A stretch of 64,000 nucleotides of DNA from Amoebophrya sp. A120 (lineage: Eukaryota > Sar > Dinophyceae > Syndiniales > Amoebophryaceae): NCBI GenBank assembly GCA_905178155.1, contig CAJINV010000017.1, positions 1,534,269 to 1,598,268 on the forward strand. The letters run 5' to 3'. The position numbers and the translations under genes were made by a program. Under the pieces are notes generated by a model. That model was not told the origin of the DNA and ran no database searches. It worked only from the letters and a program-made list of their open reading frames with translations. Position 1 is the stretch's first letter; the number at the start of each line of letters is the position of its first letter. Shown here one piece after another: positions 54,501 through 63,999 of this stretch.

Positions 54501-55094
54501 GCCCGGTGCGCTGCTGGGCAACACGGCGTATCAAATGCAAAAATGTCTGGGTCTGGAAACTTGTGATGCTGTGTGGCGTATCATGAGGAGGCCACAATTG
54601 CTGGCTCAGCATGACAAGTTTCTGAGCTTCTAGGTGTTGCCTATTCTGCATGACAAACTACGTTTCTGCATGACAGAAAAGTGGGGCGCTTTGGTAATGT
54701 GCATGACAGATTTAAGAGTCATGCCAGACAAGCATGACAAACTTGCATTCTTCCAGACCCAGACACTTTTACATTTGATACGGCGTTTGCCTACCCCAAA
54801 AGGGAGATGGTGTACGGGTTTGACGCGGGTTATCCAGAAAAAAACACCCATCCCCATCCAATTTGTCATGCAAAACCCGCATAAAGTGCAGTGTTTGTCA
54901 TGCTAAAAATGGATGGGGATGGGTGTTTTTTTCTGGATACGAGTGCGAGTGAGGATGTAGGTGCGGTAGTATTCAAAATCGATCGGGAGGCCATGCGCCG
55001 GATGGAGCTGCGAAATCCTAATTTAGCATTATTGCTGCACAAAGTCTTCCTTCAAGACATGTGCTACGACGCGATCAGAGACTTGGTTGACTGA
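48507..55094 (+). CDS. SulP/SLC26 anion transporter with STAS and cyclic-nucleotide-binding domains
   Basis: Exons 48507-49824, 49940-50302, 50457-53057, 53315-53351, 54219-54528, 54786-54830 and 54945-55094 give about 1607 residues. A disordered N-terminus of about 245 residues precedes the membrane domain (AFSYGIINFVCVLPVIVAY onward, through QVQDVGLIFLAAI, DVAAIQAEIPYRLDFNGE and GGANFIAGLTGGMTGSY, typical of SulP). After the membrane domain comes a long linker, a STAS domain near 1088 (KFVVLDFEQVQNIDSTAC, with the SulP STAS D-S-T pattern), another linker, and from about 1410 a cNMP-binding fold (LPAGAVLFRSEDVCNAVFF, then VSKGVVEVS). That last block exists only after removal of two introners. 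SulP proteins with STAS plus cNMP domains are known in fungi and protists, some on internal membranes. Substrate is unknown. One intron (50303-50456) is GT-AG; five are introners. Confidence 0.88.
49825..49934. mobile_element. Introner 7, short hairpin type (tattccctg)
   Basis: A 110-bp element. Inverted ends tattccctgaaaatt and aattttcagggaata extend into gtccccatcca/tggatggggga. The flanking 5-bp repeat is catcg (49820-49824 and 49935-49939). Removal restores FCIAAGLTIMSG inside the membrane domain. Confidence 0.9.
53058..53309. mobile_element. Introner 8 (TIR type tatcaaatg)
   Basis: A 252-bp element with ends tatcaaatgcaaaaatgtct and agacacttttacatttgata (the inverted repeats continue through gggtctggaa). 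The flanking 5-bp repeat is gtcag (53053-53057 and 53310-53314). Same family as 54529-54780 and 5578-5831. Removal restores LFRSEDVCNAV of the cNMP fold. Confidence 0.92.
53315..53351 (+). other. 37-bp micro-exon between two introners
   Basis: A coding remnant of only 12 codons isolated by introners on both sides. It encodes EDVCNAVFFVSK of the cNMP-binding fold. Confidence 0.8.
53352..54213. mobile_element. Introner 9 (TIR type tatcctgag) carrying a nested insertion
   Basis: An 862-bp element with ends tatcctgagtaaaaacgt and acgtttttactcaggata. The flanking 5-bp repeat is aaggg (53347-53351 and 54214-54218). It is homologous to the 279-bp member at 2771-3049, sharing for example atcgtgttttggga/gtcgtgttttggaa and tttgtgatgct. 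The size difference is accounted for by the nested segment 53426-54008; without it the element would be 279 bp. Confidence 0.88.
53426..54008. mobile_element. Nested 583-bp insertion with 8-bp duplication
   Basis: Bounded by atgctgag at 53418-53425 and 54001-54008. It is GC-rich compared with the host introner and has no obvious inverted ends. A 134-codon + frame (53554-53958) has no ATG-supported homology and no recognised domain; it includes a hydrophobic stretch (AVALGLLAGLY). Removing the segment with one repeat copy gives a 279-bp introner. Confidence 0.7.
54529..54780. mobile_element. Introner 10 (TIR type tatcaaatg)
   Basis: A 252-bp element, same ends and length as 53058-53309. The flanking 5-bp repeat is cggcg (54524-54528 and 54781-54785). 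The interior has many gcatgacaa/ttgtgatgc words. Removal restores GNTAFAYPKREM. Confidence 0.92.
54786..54830 (+). other. 45-bp micro-exon between two introners
   Basis: Fifteen codons (FAYPKREMVYGFDAG) of the transporter's C-terminal domain, isolated by introners 10 and 11. Confidence 0.8.
54831..54939. mobile_element. Introner 11, short hairpin type (tatccagaa)
   Basis: A 109-bp element, almost entirely a foldback: tatccagaaaaaaacaccca opposite tgggtgtttttttctggata, continuing through tccccatcca. Flanking repeats are cgggt (54826-54830) and cgagt (54940-54944). Removal restores FDAGASEDVGAVVF. Confidence 0.9.
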
Positions 55095-56548
55095 GTGTAC
55101 AACTAGTACAGCGAAAATAAGAACCTGTAGTGCCAGCTGGTTTAAGCAGTAGCACTTCCTGTTCCTGGAATAAAGTAGAAATATGCGCAGCAGTAGACAC
55201 GTTTGGTTTCTATGTTTGTACTCCATCTGATGCGCAGGATTTTTTGCGCCAACCAAATAGGTCGCAGCTGTTTTTCGTATTTCAGAAGTGGTTTCATCGC
55301 GTTCGGGGGCTTTATCAGTTCTCGATAAGACTTGTTTGCTACAGCCGATTTCCTTGACACAGCATCCTCCATGGGCATTTTACATGATGAGTAGAGTCTT
55401 GAACTTTTTGAAGATGAAAGAGAAACTGGTTTATATGCAGCAGACAGTTTGCGTCGCTCGCAAGACATTTTGAAATCAGGACGAAGAAGATTTTCGATTA
55501 TGCATTGAACAAAATTAATGAGCGCTAGCACTCGCCGCTGAGAATCTTCATCTCATGATCGCATTTATTCGTGTGGTCGCGATCGAGAATAAAAGCAGAA
55601 ACACATCATCAGCGCAGTTTTCGCATCACCTCTTCGTCCGCATGATCAATACGGGCGAATAGGAACTAGTGTCTTGTTGTGAAGAGAAGTCGAAGATGTT
55701 GTGTGCTATGGTTCTTGATGAGATGATTGAACCTTTCTGCTTCGACCTCTTCGACTACACAGATAGCTTCGATCTTTTGCGTTCGTCGACGTGGTTTAGG
55801 GTTTCAATCGCTCGTCTCATGATGGGTCAAGGGAAGTAGATCTTTTGCTCGTCATGTCTTCAAAGCACTGTAGTTCGTTGTAGGACCAATCGACGATCCG
55901 AACGGTTTAGCACTGAGGCAAACTGGTGCTGAGACAAGGCAAATGCATTTTGCAGCATTTTTACACAACCTCGTAGCAGTTTTTTTTTCAGAAGCAGGAA
56001 AACCGCGTTATTTTTATTTGAAAGACACAAAACCAATAAAAGCAGTCGATCTGTCGCTGTCCAGCATTTAATATGCTTTTGGAAGAGGAATCTTGAATTA
56101 ACAATCGCGTAATTCGCTGAGAAGAAAAAGTTTGTTTGCTAGTTAAACGGAATACGAATGAAGTTTTAAAAAGCTCAAATTTGCGCAAATTTCAAATCAG
56201 GACCTAAAGCTCTGCGTACTATCGAAACTAGAAGTATAAGTGTGAAAAGAACTCTACTCCCACTAACGAAAGAGTCGTGAGATGAAGTGTATGTTGTATT
56301 CCAAAATTAGTATAATCAGTCGCGTGTTGCGAATTTTGTAGAACTACTGGTCGTGCCGACCTGCTTTATTTTGTCGCGTTTGAGAGTAGAAAAAAGACAA
56401 CCTCTACCATGCTGTTTAGAAGTAAGCTCACGCGACGTGACGCGTAGTGGTCTCCACCCACTTCACGTCCTCGTAGGTACTGCTGCAACTTGTACGTTTG
56501 CCGCGTGCTTCTACTGCGTAGTTTGCGCGCGAAGACCCCAACAACAGC
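55095..56548. other. Intergenic spacer
   Basis: About 1.45 kb, AT-rich. Short open frames only. No RNA gene or repeat recognised. Confidence 0.4.
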
Positions 56549-59349
56549 ATGCTGAACGTCGAGGTGGTCGAGCGCGCTCAGGAGGCGGAACGGGAAGGGA
56601 AGTTCCTGGTTTGTACGCTGAAGCAGCTTCCGCAAATCGTCGACAACCAGTTGCCAGAGAAAATTGAAATTTACAGCGGTATAAATATTGCATGTTTTTG
56701 TCGCACGAAGAACAAGAGCATCTGCAATGACTATGGTGTCCATTCTAGCTTGGAAGCGAAGACGAGCAAGCTGGTGTCTGATGAATTTGGCATGCGCAAA
56801 AATAAAAAACAAGATTCAACCTGCTTCCAAAGAAAAAAAACAGTTGACAAGTCGAAGGCCGTTGGTCGTTCGCAAGACAATGACATTGTCGCGACCTCTC
56901 ATGCCATCTCGCACTACCACATGGTGCTCGAGGTGCAGCAGACCCGGCCCAAATCCGGGTACGCCCCCATGCCCCCGCTTTTTCTCGACTACAGCGCGTC
57001 GAGCAGCAGCAACGCAGCCGCGACGCAGTCTCTCGGGCGGAATAACACACTGAAAAGGACGCACTCCGAAATGCTGAACAACGGACCGATGAGTGAGGAT
57101 CAAGGTTCGACCCCCGAAGAGCCCATGGAGCATCTGAACAACAGAAACGTGAGAAGAAGGGGCGAAAACGGAAACGCCGTTGCTGGAGCTGCTGCAGCCC
57201 CCGCAGCAGCCGCGAACAATCGAAACCGCCGGAATTCGCAGCAAAACGCGGCTGCTGACCGGACGGAAAACATCGGCAACGCCATCGAGGACAGCAACAC
57301 GCTCCGGGGCCGGGGAACGACGGCTTTCGGCGGCAGCAGTTCTTCGACCGCGAAAATGAACACCAACCCGGAGATCGACAAGATCGTGCGGGGGGTCAGT
57401 CGGAACGATCCGAAGGTTTTGCAGGTGCTGGAAAGCCTGAAATCGATTGGGGTGGATGTCAACAAGTTCACGCAGGAAATCAAGGGCACCTCAACCATCG
57501 GCGGGCCACCGAAGGGCGTTTTGAAGGTGAACGCGAGTACGAGTAGTGGGCCCGGGAGTTTCGGCCGGGACTCGTTAGTACAGTACGAAAACGTCAACAC
57601 GTGGCTGCTGCGAGAGAAGATGCGCAACAACGTGCACGTGTTTCTCCGGGATGTCTCGACGTACGGCACCTACGTCAACGGCGTCAAAGTGGGGAGGAAC
57701 GTCCTTCCGAGGCTGCTGAGGCACGGCGACGTATGACGAGAGATAGCCTTTTGCTTTTCAATCATCGAATTCGAAAATTTAAATTATATAGTTGTATACT
57801 AAACCGAGAGAAAGGAATACTTAACATTGACTTAGACTTACTTATTTAACAAGTATTTGCAGGCAGCGAAAGTTCGTATTCAAAGACCTCAGTCAGTCAG
57901 AGCCTTAGCAGGCAATGGCAAAAATTGTCTTCGCACAATCCACCGCCCAAAAACGACAGGTAATCGCTTTCATGCGACACGAAGAGGAGCCTAACGTGCT
58001 GGGTGACTTTCGGGTTGAGTACGCAGAGGGACACGCGCCGCGTGGCGATGAGGTACAGACTAAATAGCGTACATCAATCGGCGTGCTCATATTCGTCATC
58101 GCGGTAGGAGCTGATGCAGCATGGCAGGCACGAGAGTTGTGTGTCAGCTCTGTAGTTCAAACAATGTGCAACATGTTGAAAATGAACTTGCCACAATTCG
58201 TCCGTTGACCTCCACAGGTCGTCTCTGTCGAGCTCCCCCTGTTCACCTCGATGAGCTTCGGTGACTGGATTCGGCATCGGGAGGCGGTGGTGTTGGCAAA
58301 CAGCAGCAAATCCACCATTCGCCAGTGCTACCGGGTTTGCCTGACCACGTTCCTGATGTGCAACGAGGACCCGAGCAGAAAGAGCCGGATAAAGGCCGAC
58401 CTGCCACAAGACATCCGGAGGAAGATCCTGGAGTTCCTCTACGTCGACACGCCGGCGCAGGCCGTTGCGGGATGCCCATGTAAATAAGATGGGGATAATA
58501 TACTTTGCTACTGTTTTTTTCTGATGTCGAAGAACAGTTCGTTGTACTGCATTGGGTCTGACAGTTGTGTTATAAATATGAGCGCGACAACTTCGGCTCG
58601 ATGCCGTTCCATGAACAAAGAAAATATTGGTTTGAATCTTTAAACCCCAACAGTCCCCGAGGAGCAACGGCCGCCGAAGGCTGACCATTTGAAGCACAAG
58701 GCGAATAAGGCCAAGGAACGGCACATCAACAGTACGGTCGAAACGATCTTGAACTATTGTGACGGGTTGGCATCGAACGGGACAATGCAGCTCGAGATGA
58801 AGATCTACCGTATCATATTTTTTTCTGTTTTTCCTTTTCCAGCAAAGTTGAGCTTGCCAATTTTGCAGCGAAAGTGGTGGCTCTGTCTTCAAGGCTGCTG
58901 CATGACGAGCATGATGTTCGCTCTGAAAATAATTCACAAGGAAAATCACAAACACAATCTGAATGCACCATCAAAAAAAAAACAAAAACGCAGTCGACAA
59001 TATCGAGAACAAGGCGAACAATCCGAAGTGGATGTGGGACCTGAAGGGCGAGGTTTTGAAAGACCGGCGACTGCACACGAAAATCAAGGACCTGGGCTAC
59101 ATCGTGGAGCACAACAACCAGCAGCAAAAACTGACGATCAAGTGGTCTGGGCAAGAGGCCGGCGCCAACAACCGCGCGGGTGCCGCTGCCGCCGCGGGCG
59201 CCGCCTTGGCCGCCGCCGCGGCTGCCGCCGACCTCGGAGCCCCGCCGCCACCAGCAGTGCTGGAGCGCGCGCTTGGCGGCGTACACCGAAGATTGGGGAT
59301 CCGGGCCGCCGCTGCGGCGCCGCCACCGGTGAACCCCGATGACATGTGA
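56549..59349 (+). CDS. FHA-domain protein with a long insertion inside the domain
   Basis: Exons 56549-56678, 56844-57730, 57912-58052, 58218-58479, 58654-58809 and 58994-59349 give about 643 residues; all introns have GT-AG ends and matching phase. The first half of a phosphothreonine-binding FHA domain is KAVGRSQDNDIVATSHAISHYH (Gly-Arg-Ser and Ser/His core near 51-70), split over introns. The second half (VFLRDVSTYGTYVNGVKVG...LLRHGD, with S-T-x-G-T-x-V-N) comes about 230 residues later, after a polar, Asn/Ala-rich insertion. The C-terminal exons encode helical charged sequence (KADHLKHKANKAKERHINS, NNPKWMWDLKGEVL) and a long Ala tract. FHA proteins read phospho-signals, usually in kinase or DNA-damage pathways; the partner is unknown. 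Another open stretch after an AG at 59443 could be a further exon. Confidence 0.75.
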
Positions 59350-60340
59350 TAAAGAAGATGGTGTAGCGGAAGTGTATCCGCAAAGCTGCACCGCCCCTGA
59401 TTTCTTTCAAAAATGTGTATATCCTTTTCTTGATCCTGCCTAGGCGAAGAGGACGACCTGTACGCGACAGCGAGCGACAAGATCAAAGCACTTGTCTCTA
59501 TATGACACAAGAAGATAAAAAGAACTTCAATAATTAGCGCGCGACTCTTCTCAAGAAATCACGTTTGACGGATTTAATACTGCAGAATTCTATCTGCATT
59601 CCCGTTCGACTGAGTTTACCACCAATTTTAACATCTATTCTATACCAGATCACCATGGTGACTGAGATTTCTTAAACCGACTAAAAAAGCTTGTTGCGAC
59701 AACATCGTATCGCAAGCAGAAACAGTATTCTCAACAGTACGAAATTGACAATGATAGATGGGGTTAGGGAGTGAATCTTTGACCCTGTCAATAAAGACCT
59801 AGAGACAGGCCAGCGACCGAGCCACCAAATTACGTCTATACCCGCGCCTACCCAGATCTAGTATTGCAGAATATGCCCAACACCAACTTAAAGTTTATCG
59901 AAACCCTACAACGAAGCTGTTTCCTACACAGAAACGACCTTCACGACGAAATTTTTGGCTTCGACCACTGCAGCGGACGTGGTGGGTGGAGCTAGGAAAG
60001 CTTTCTCCTTTGCTTGCGACCGAATCTACACCCCCCAGGACGACCGACGTCAAAGGTGCTTCTACACTTCTAGACTTACCTATCAATCCCTACTGACCGC
60101 AACTAAGCAACGACTTCGCCGTCCTTTATTGCTGACTCGAGAAGATGAGAAGGGCTTCGGCTTGTTGTGCACAATACAGCTGATATCAAATTTGGCATTG
60201 GTGTCAGGGAAGCAACGCGAACATTTTTTCCGATTTCGTGCTCCTGCTGGTGCAAATTCACCGCGGGAATCGAAACATATTGCAAGCCTGTATTAGATGG
60301 CGCGCACGCGTTCTTGTCAACTACGAAGTCTTATCCCAGT

Positions 60341-61395
60341 TAAGTTTATAAGCTGGGAGAGGGGAGAGCCCGGGAGAGGCTGGGAGAGGCTGGGAGAGCT
60401 TCCGCAAATTAGAAGGAACAGCGCGACTCGTTTTGTAAATTTGCTTCAGGCTCGATGGTATGATGTCTATTCTACTGCAGTTCTTTTTATATATATGTAA
60501 GCGGTTTGGACGGCGCCCCTGTGGCGTATTTCTATTTGTGACTACTCGGCGCAGTTTTTGGGATGGCGGATGCCGCCGACAGGTGGCATCTAGGGGGCGA
60601 AAAATTCCTGCATGCGTGTCCTCCACGCGGGCGGCCCCTGGGGCGCTGCTGTCGTTATCCATCAGGGAAAGTTGAAGCGGGCACTTCGATTTTCCTTCGA
60701 TGAGGGAAAGCTGAAGTGGCCAATTCAAATTTCCTTCGATGAGGGAAGGTTGAAGTGGTCACTTCAATTTTCCTTCGATGATGGAAAGTTGAAGTGGCCA
60801 CTTCGAATTTCCTTCGATGAGGGAAAGTTGACGGGGCCATTTCAAATTTCCTTCGATGAGGGAAGGTTGAAGCGGTAACGTCGATTTTCCTTCGATGAGG
60901 GAAAGGCGAAGTGGCCACTTCAAATTTCCTTCGAAGAGGGAAAGTTGAAGCGGCCATCCCAAATTTCCTTGCTTCGATGAGGGAAAGTTGAAATGGCAAC
61001 TGCGAGCTTCCTTTGATGAGGGAGCGTTGAAGTGGGCACTTCGATTTTCCTTCGATGAGGGAAAGTTGAAATGGCCATTTCAAATTTCCTTCGATGGGGG
61101 GAAGTTGAAGTGGCCACTTCAAATGTCCTTCGATGAGCGGGCGCGCGGTGCTCGTTTGCCTTCGAATCGATGCAACGCCATTGGCTGCGTATGGGGTGAG
61201 TGAATGCGCGCGCGCAGCGCGCGCGCGAAATTTTTTTTGGTTCTATGGCTCTCCCTATTAAAGTATAATAATCAACACCATACGCGGGGGATTAGATAAT
61301 CCAGCGAGTTTTTTTTTTTTTGTGACGTGTTGGCGTTGCTGATTTTCCTCTCCCAGGCTCTCCCAACCCAGGAAAAAGGGGGCTATAAACTGTGC
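60341..61395. repeat. Possible composite element framing the minisatellite
   Basis: Near 60341 agtttataagctgggagag and near 61395, reading inward on the other strand, agtttatagcccc...gggagagcctgggagag form imperfect inverted ends. Between them are the minisatellite and a GC palindrome. The inverted ends are weak and no clear target duplication is visible. Confidence 0.4.
60660..61135. repeat. 39-bp minisatellite, about 12 copies
   Basis: Tandem unit of 39 bp around tccttcgatgagggaaagtt gaagtggccacttcaaatt with scattered substitutions; one copy near 60970 has 3 extra bases. Because 39 is a multiple of 3, the + strand reads repeats like SFDEGKLKWPLQI and the minus strand LSLIEGNLKWPLQ, both open over long stretches. 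There is no ATG-led gene context, so I treat it as non-coding. Confidence 0.9.
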
Positions 61396-62274
61396 TGTTA
61401 TCCTTTTTGTCGTGCTTGTGCTTCGCCTTGTCGCAGTAGTATGGCCCACTCGTCATTTTCTTGTCGCGGAGAGGGTTGAAATCAGGTTGAGTGAGGAACC
61501 GAAGAAGGAGGAGAATGATCAACTAGCTCGAGGCCGCTACAAAGGCATAGGAGCCGTGGTAGGGTTTTTCGGTGTGGCCTTTCGTGTTTACATACTTACG
61601 ACTATTCTGCTCGCGCAGGAACGTTTCCTCGTTTATGATTGTGTTGATGTAGAGACGCTTCACGCTCACGACGGCAATAATTAACGTCTGGTCGTCATGG
61701 GTTTCGAGAACGAAATGAAAGTCGTCCAATTCCTGGAGTAGAAATTCAAATTCTACGGACGAAATACACAGCACTACTAAAGAGCAGCAAACCACTTAGA
61801 CGAGTGCCATGCCAGCGGCGTAGTTACGCTCACATGTGGCGTAGAGCTACGAACACAACTAAAGTAGACTAAGACTAGATAGAACAACAGAGTCCTCGCT
61901 GTCCAATCAGAACGCGTCACTTCGTGCATGAAGTTAAAGGTTACAATTGCAACCAGGCTCGTTTCCTTCGTCGGCGTTCTCGGATTCGGCCTGCTTACAA
62001 AGTAGTGCCAGCCTTCAGTAGAGGCATTAGTTACCGCTGCAGCTGCAACAAGTGACTACTCCTGGTCCGTCGGACGAAGCCCCCCTTGTTGCTGTCTTCC
62101 GGCTCCGTTCCGTCACTACACGATCCGACAGCGTCACCAAAAGTTGCGCACCAGAACAACGCGCTGCAGCTTCGTCTTCCACTACACAAGAACTACAAGT
62201 GCGACATTGTTTATAACATCGATCACAAGCAGCCTCCTCCAACAAGGACCGCAGCTGGAAGAACAACTAGGAAA

Positions 62275-62577
62275 ATGCCGGAGCGGAAGATGCGTACATC
62301 GGCCGCGCACCGCGGCTCCCGGTGCAACGGATTCCGAACGTTACAAGGTTTGGAGGACGGTCTCTACCTGGCGTACGACCTGCAAAAGAGGTTTGAAGCG
62401 AACAAGGAGAGGGCAGTGTCAAGTAGACAAGGGCCGAGACAGATGTTCACCAACCGACCGCCGATTACGAGGCAGTGCAGCGTCGTCCCGAAGTCCAACG
62501 TGCCAAACGCTTTGCAGAACGGAAAATTCTCCTTCTGGCGAGATCTGCGGGGACCGTTTAAAATTACGGGGGTATAG
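62275..62577 (+). CDS. Small basic protein of unknown function
   Basis: A 100-residue frame from ATG 62275 (gaaaATGccg). It is rich in Arg, Lys and Gln and contains LEDGLYLAYDLQKRFEANKE and FSFWRDLRGPFKI. The frame is open upstream to 62086 but without an ATG. No family recognised. Codon composition resembles the neighbouring genes, and the following gene begins about 150 bases downstream on the same strand. Confidence 0.45.
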   Translation: MPERKMRTSAAHRGSRCNGFRTLQGLEDGLYLAYDLQKRFEANKERAVSSRQGPRQMFTNRPPITRQCSVVPKSNVPNALQNGKFSFWRDLRGPFKITGV

Positions 62578-62729
62578 AGAATAAAATGATTGTCATGTTG
62601 CGTAGTAAAACTTTCTCATTTCATATTCATTTTGGATGGATGCTGCTTGTGATGAATCATCCATAGATGCGGGCATACAACTTCTACGACTTCGACTAAC
62701 AATCTAGAAGTGACATCATCTTCATCATC

Positions 62730-63999
62730 ATGAAAAATAACAAAACTGAAACTCAGCTCGCGATTCTGGACGACCAGAGTCCAGATTTCCAGGCGCTTTG
62801 CGAGGAGTCTGACAGCCTGCGAAACGTCCCACTAGCGGAATTGAACGAGGTCTATAAAATCGAGTGGGAAGCGTACTTGAGTTACGATGTGGAAAGGAAT
62901 TTCACGGACATTGAAGACAGGAGAATCTGGGGCATTGCGGTGGTGAAAGTACCACTGAACTACAAAAAGGGCGCGCTGAAGGTAAAAATTCTAATTCAGT
63001 GATTGAAAGAACCTACGAAAGTTTGTCTCACATTTTATTTCCAGCATTTATGCTATCTTCTGCCTTTGTTCTCGTTATATATGCATTTTGAGGAGAATCA
63101 TGCACCCACGTGCACGTCTACTTCGCGCATGAGTCATGACCAACAAGTTGAAGTGACAGCACACTCCCACAGGTCTATAGTTGGGGAAAGCCATCCTGCT
63201 TTGACAAAAAACTGGAATTTCTTTTCAAGCCCGAGAGCAAGAAGCCTTTCGGGCCGACCAAGGGAAAACTGCCACCAGGTAAGTGGTTCTCCTGCTGGAA
63301 AAGACTACACTATTTCTGTGAAAGATGCAGGTGAGTGAATGCAGCTAGATGTTTACGCCCGGCTTAGGCTTTCTCGTCGTTTTGCTAACTATGCTATTGC
63401 AACACTTTATAACTACACAGATCAATCGAGTCTGAATCGCTCGCAGCGACTAAACTCTCCGACTAGCCGCGCGTCAGCCAGTGATCTCGCCTCCACGGTA
63501 GCGTCTTGGGGAATTTCTCCAAGTGACTCAACCTCGTTTGACGGTTACAGCACAGGGTCGACACACTGGCCGACGGTGCCGTTTGGTATACTTGCTTTTC
63601 TACGAGTACAACTCCTAACGCACCATGGTGAAACTACAACAAGACGAGATGAACTCTGTCGTGCTACAGATCAGCATCTTTCTTTATCGTTTCAGATGGG
63701 TGCGACTAGTGCTACTTAGTGATCATTTGTCACGCGAACCCATTACCATTCCAGGTCGCCGCAGCCCCGCGGTCGCGTCAGACACGACGAGAAAAAGTCC
63801 GTTTGGCTCCCCCCTCGATTCCACCGGATCGCAAACCGGGTTGCTACCAAGGAGCTGCTCCTCCTCTCCGAGGACAAGGAGGACGCACAGCGCCGACTCA
63901 ACGTCTGTGGACGTGGTGGATAGGAGACGGAAGCTGAACCGAACTGGGGTGGATTTGATGACTGGATGGCGGAAATACGACCCGGCAAAGTCGTACTGA
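62730..63999 (+). CDS. Four-exon protein of unknown function
   Basis: Exons 62730-62981, 63173-63278, 63421-63585 and 63755-63999 join by GT-AG introns (phases 0, 1, 1) into 255 residues with a stop at 63997. The N-terminal part is acidic and looks folded (LAELNEVYKIEWEAYLSYDV, RRIWGIAVVKVPLNY), continuing over the first intron as KVYSWGKPSCFDKKLEFLF. The C-terminal half is Ser/Arg/Thr-rich with SP and RRSP-like sites (NSPTSRAS, RRSPAVAS, KSPFGSP), so it may be a phosphorylation target. I do not recognise the family. The phases agree at every join, which supports the model. Confidence 0.6.

Larger units (their letters stand above)
59350..62274. other. Repeat-rich intergenic region
   Basis: About 2.9 kb without a supported gene. 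It holds the 39-bp minisatellite (60660-61135), a GC palindrome (about 61204-61228), and gggagag-rich segments near 60353-60402 that reappear inverted at about 61350-61377. A possible trailing exon of the FHA gene lies at 59443-59503. Confidence 0.45.

Noticed and set aside
2363-54939. Repeated tttgtSatgc words as a CRISPR-like array
   Set aside because: Spacing is irregular, orientation is mixed and the context is eukaryotic intron DNA.
60655-61122. Minus-strand 155-codon frame over the minisatellite
   Set aside because: It consists of the 39-bp tandem repeat; the + strand is equally open, and there is no gene context.
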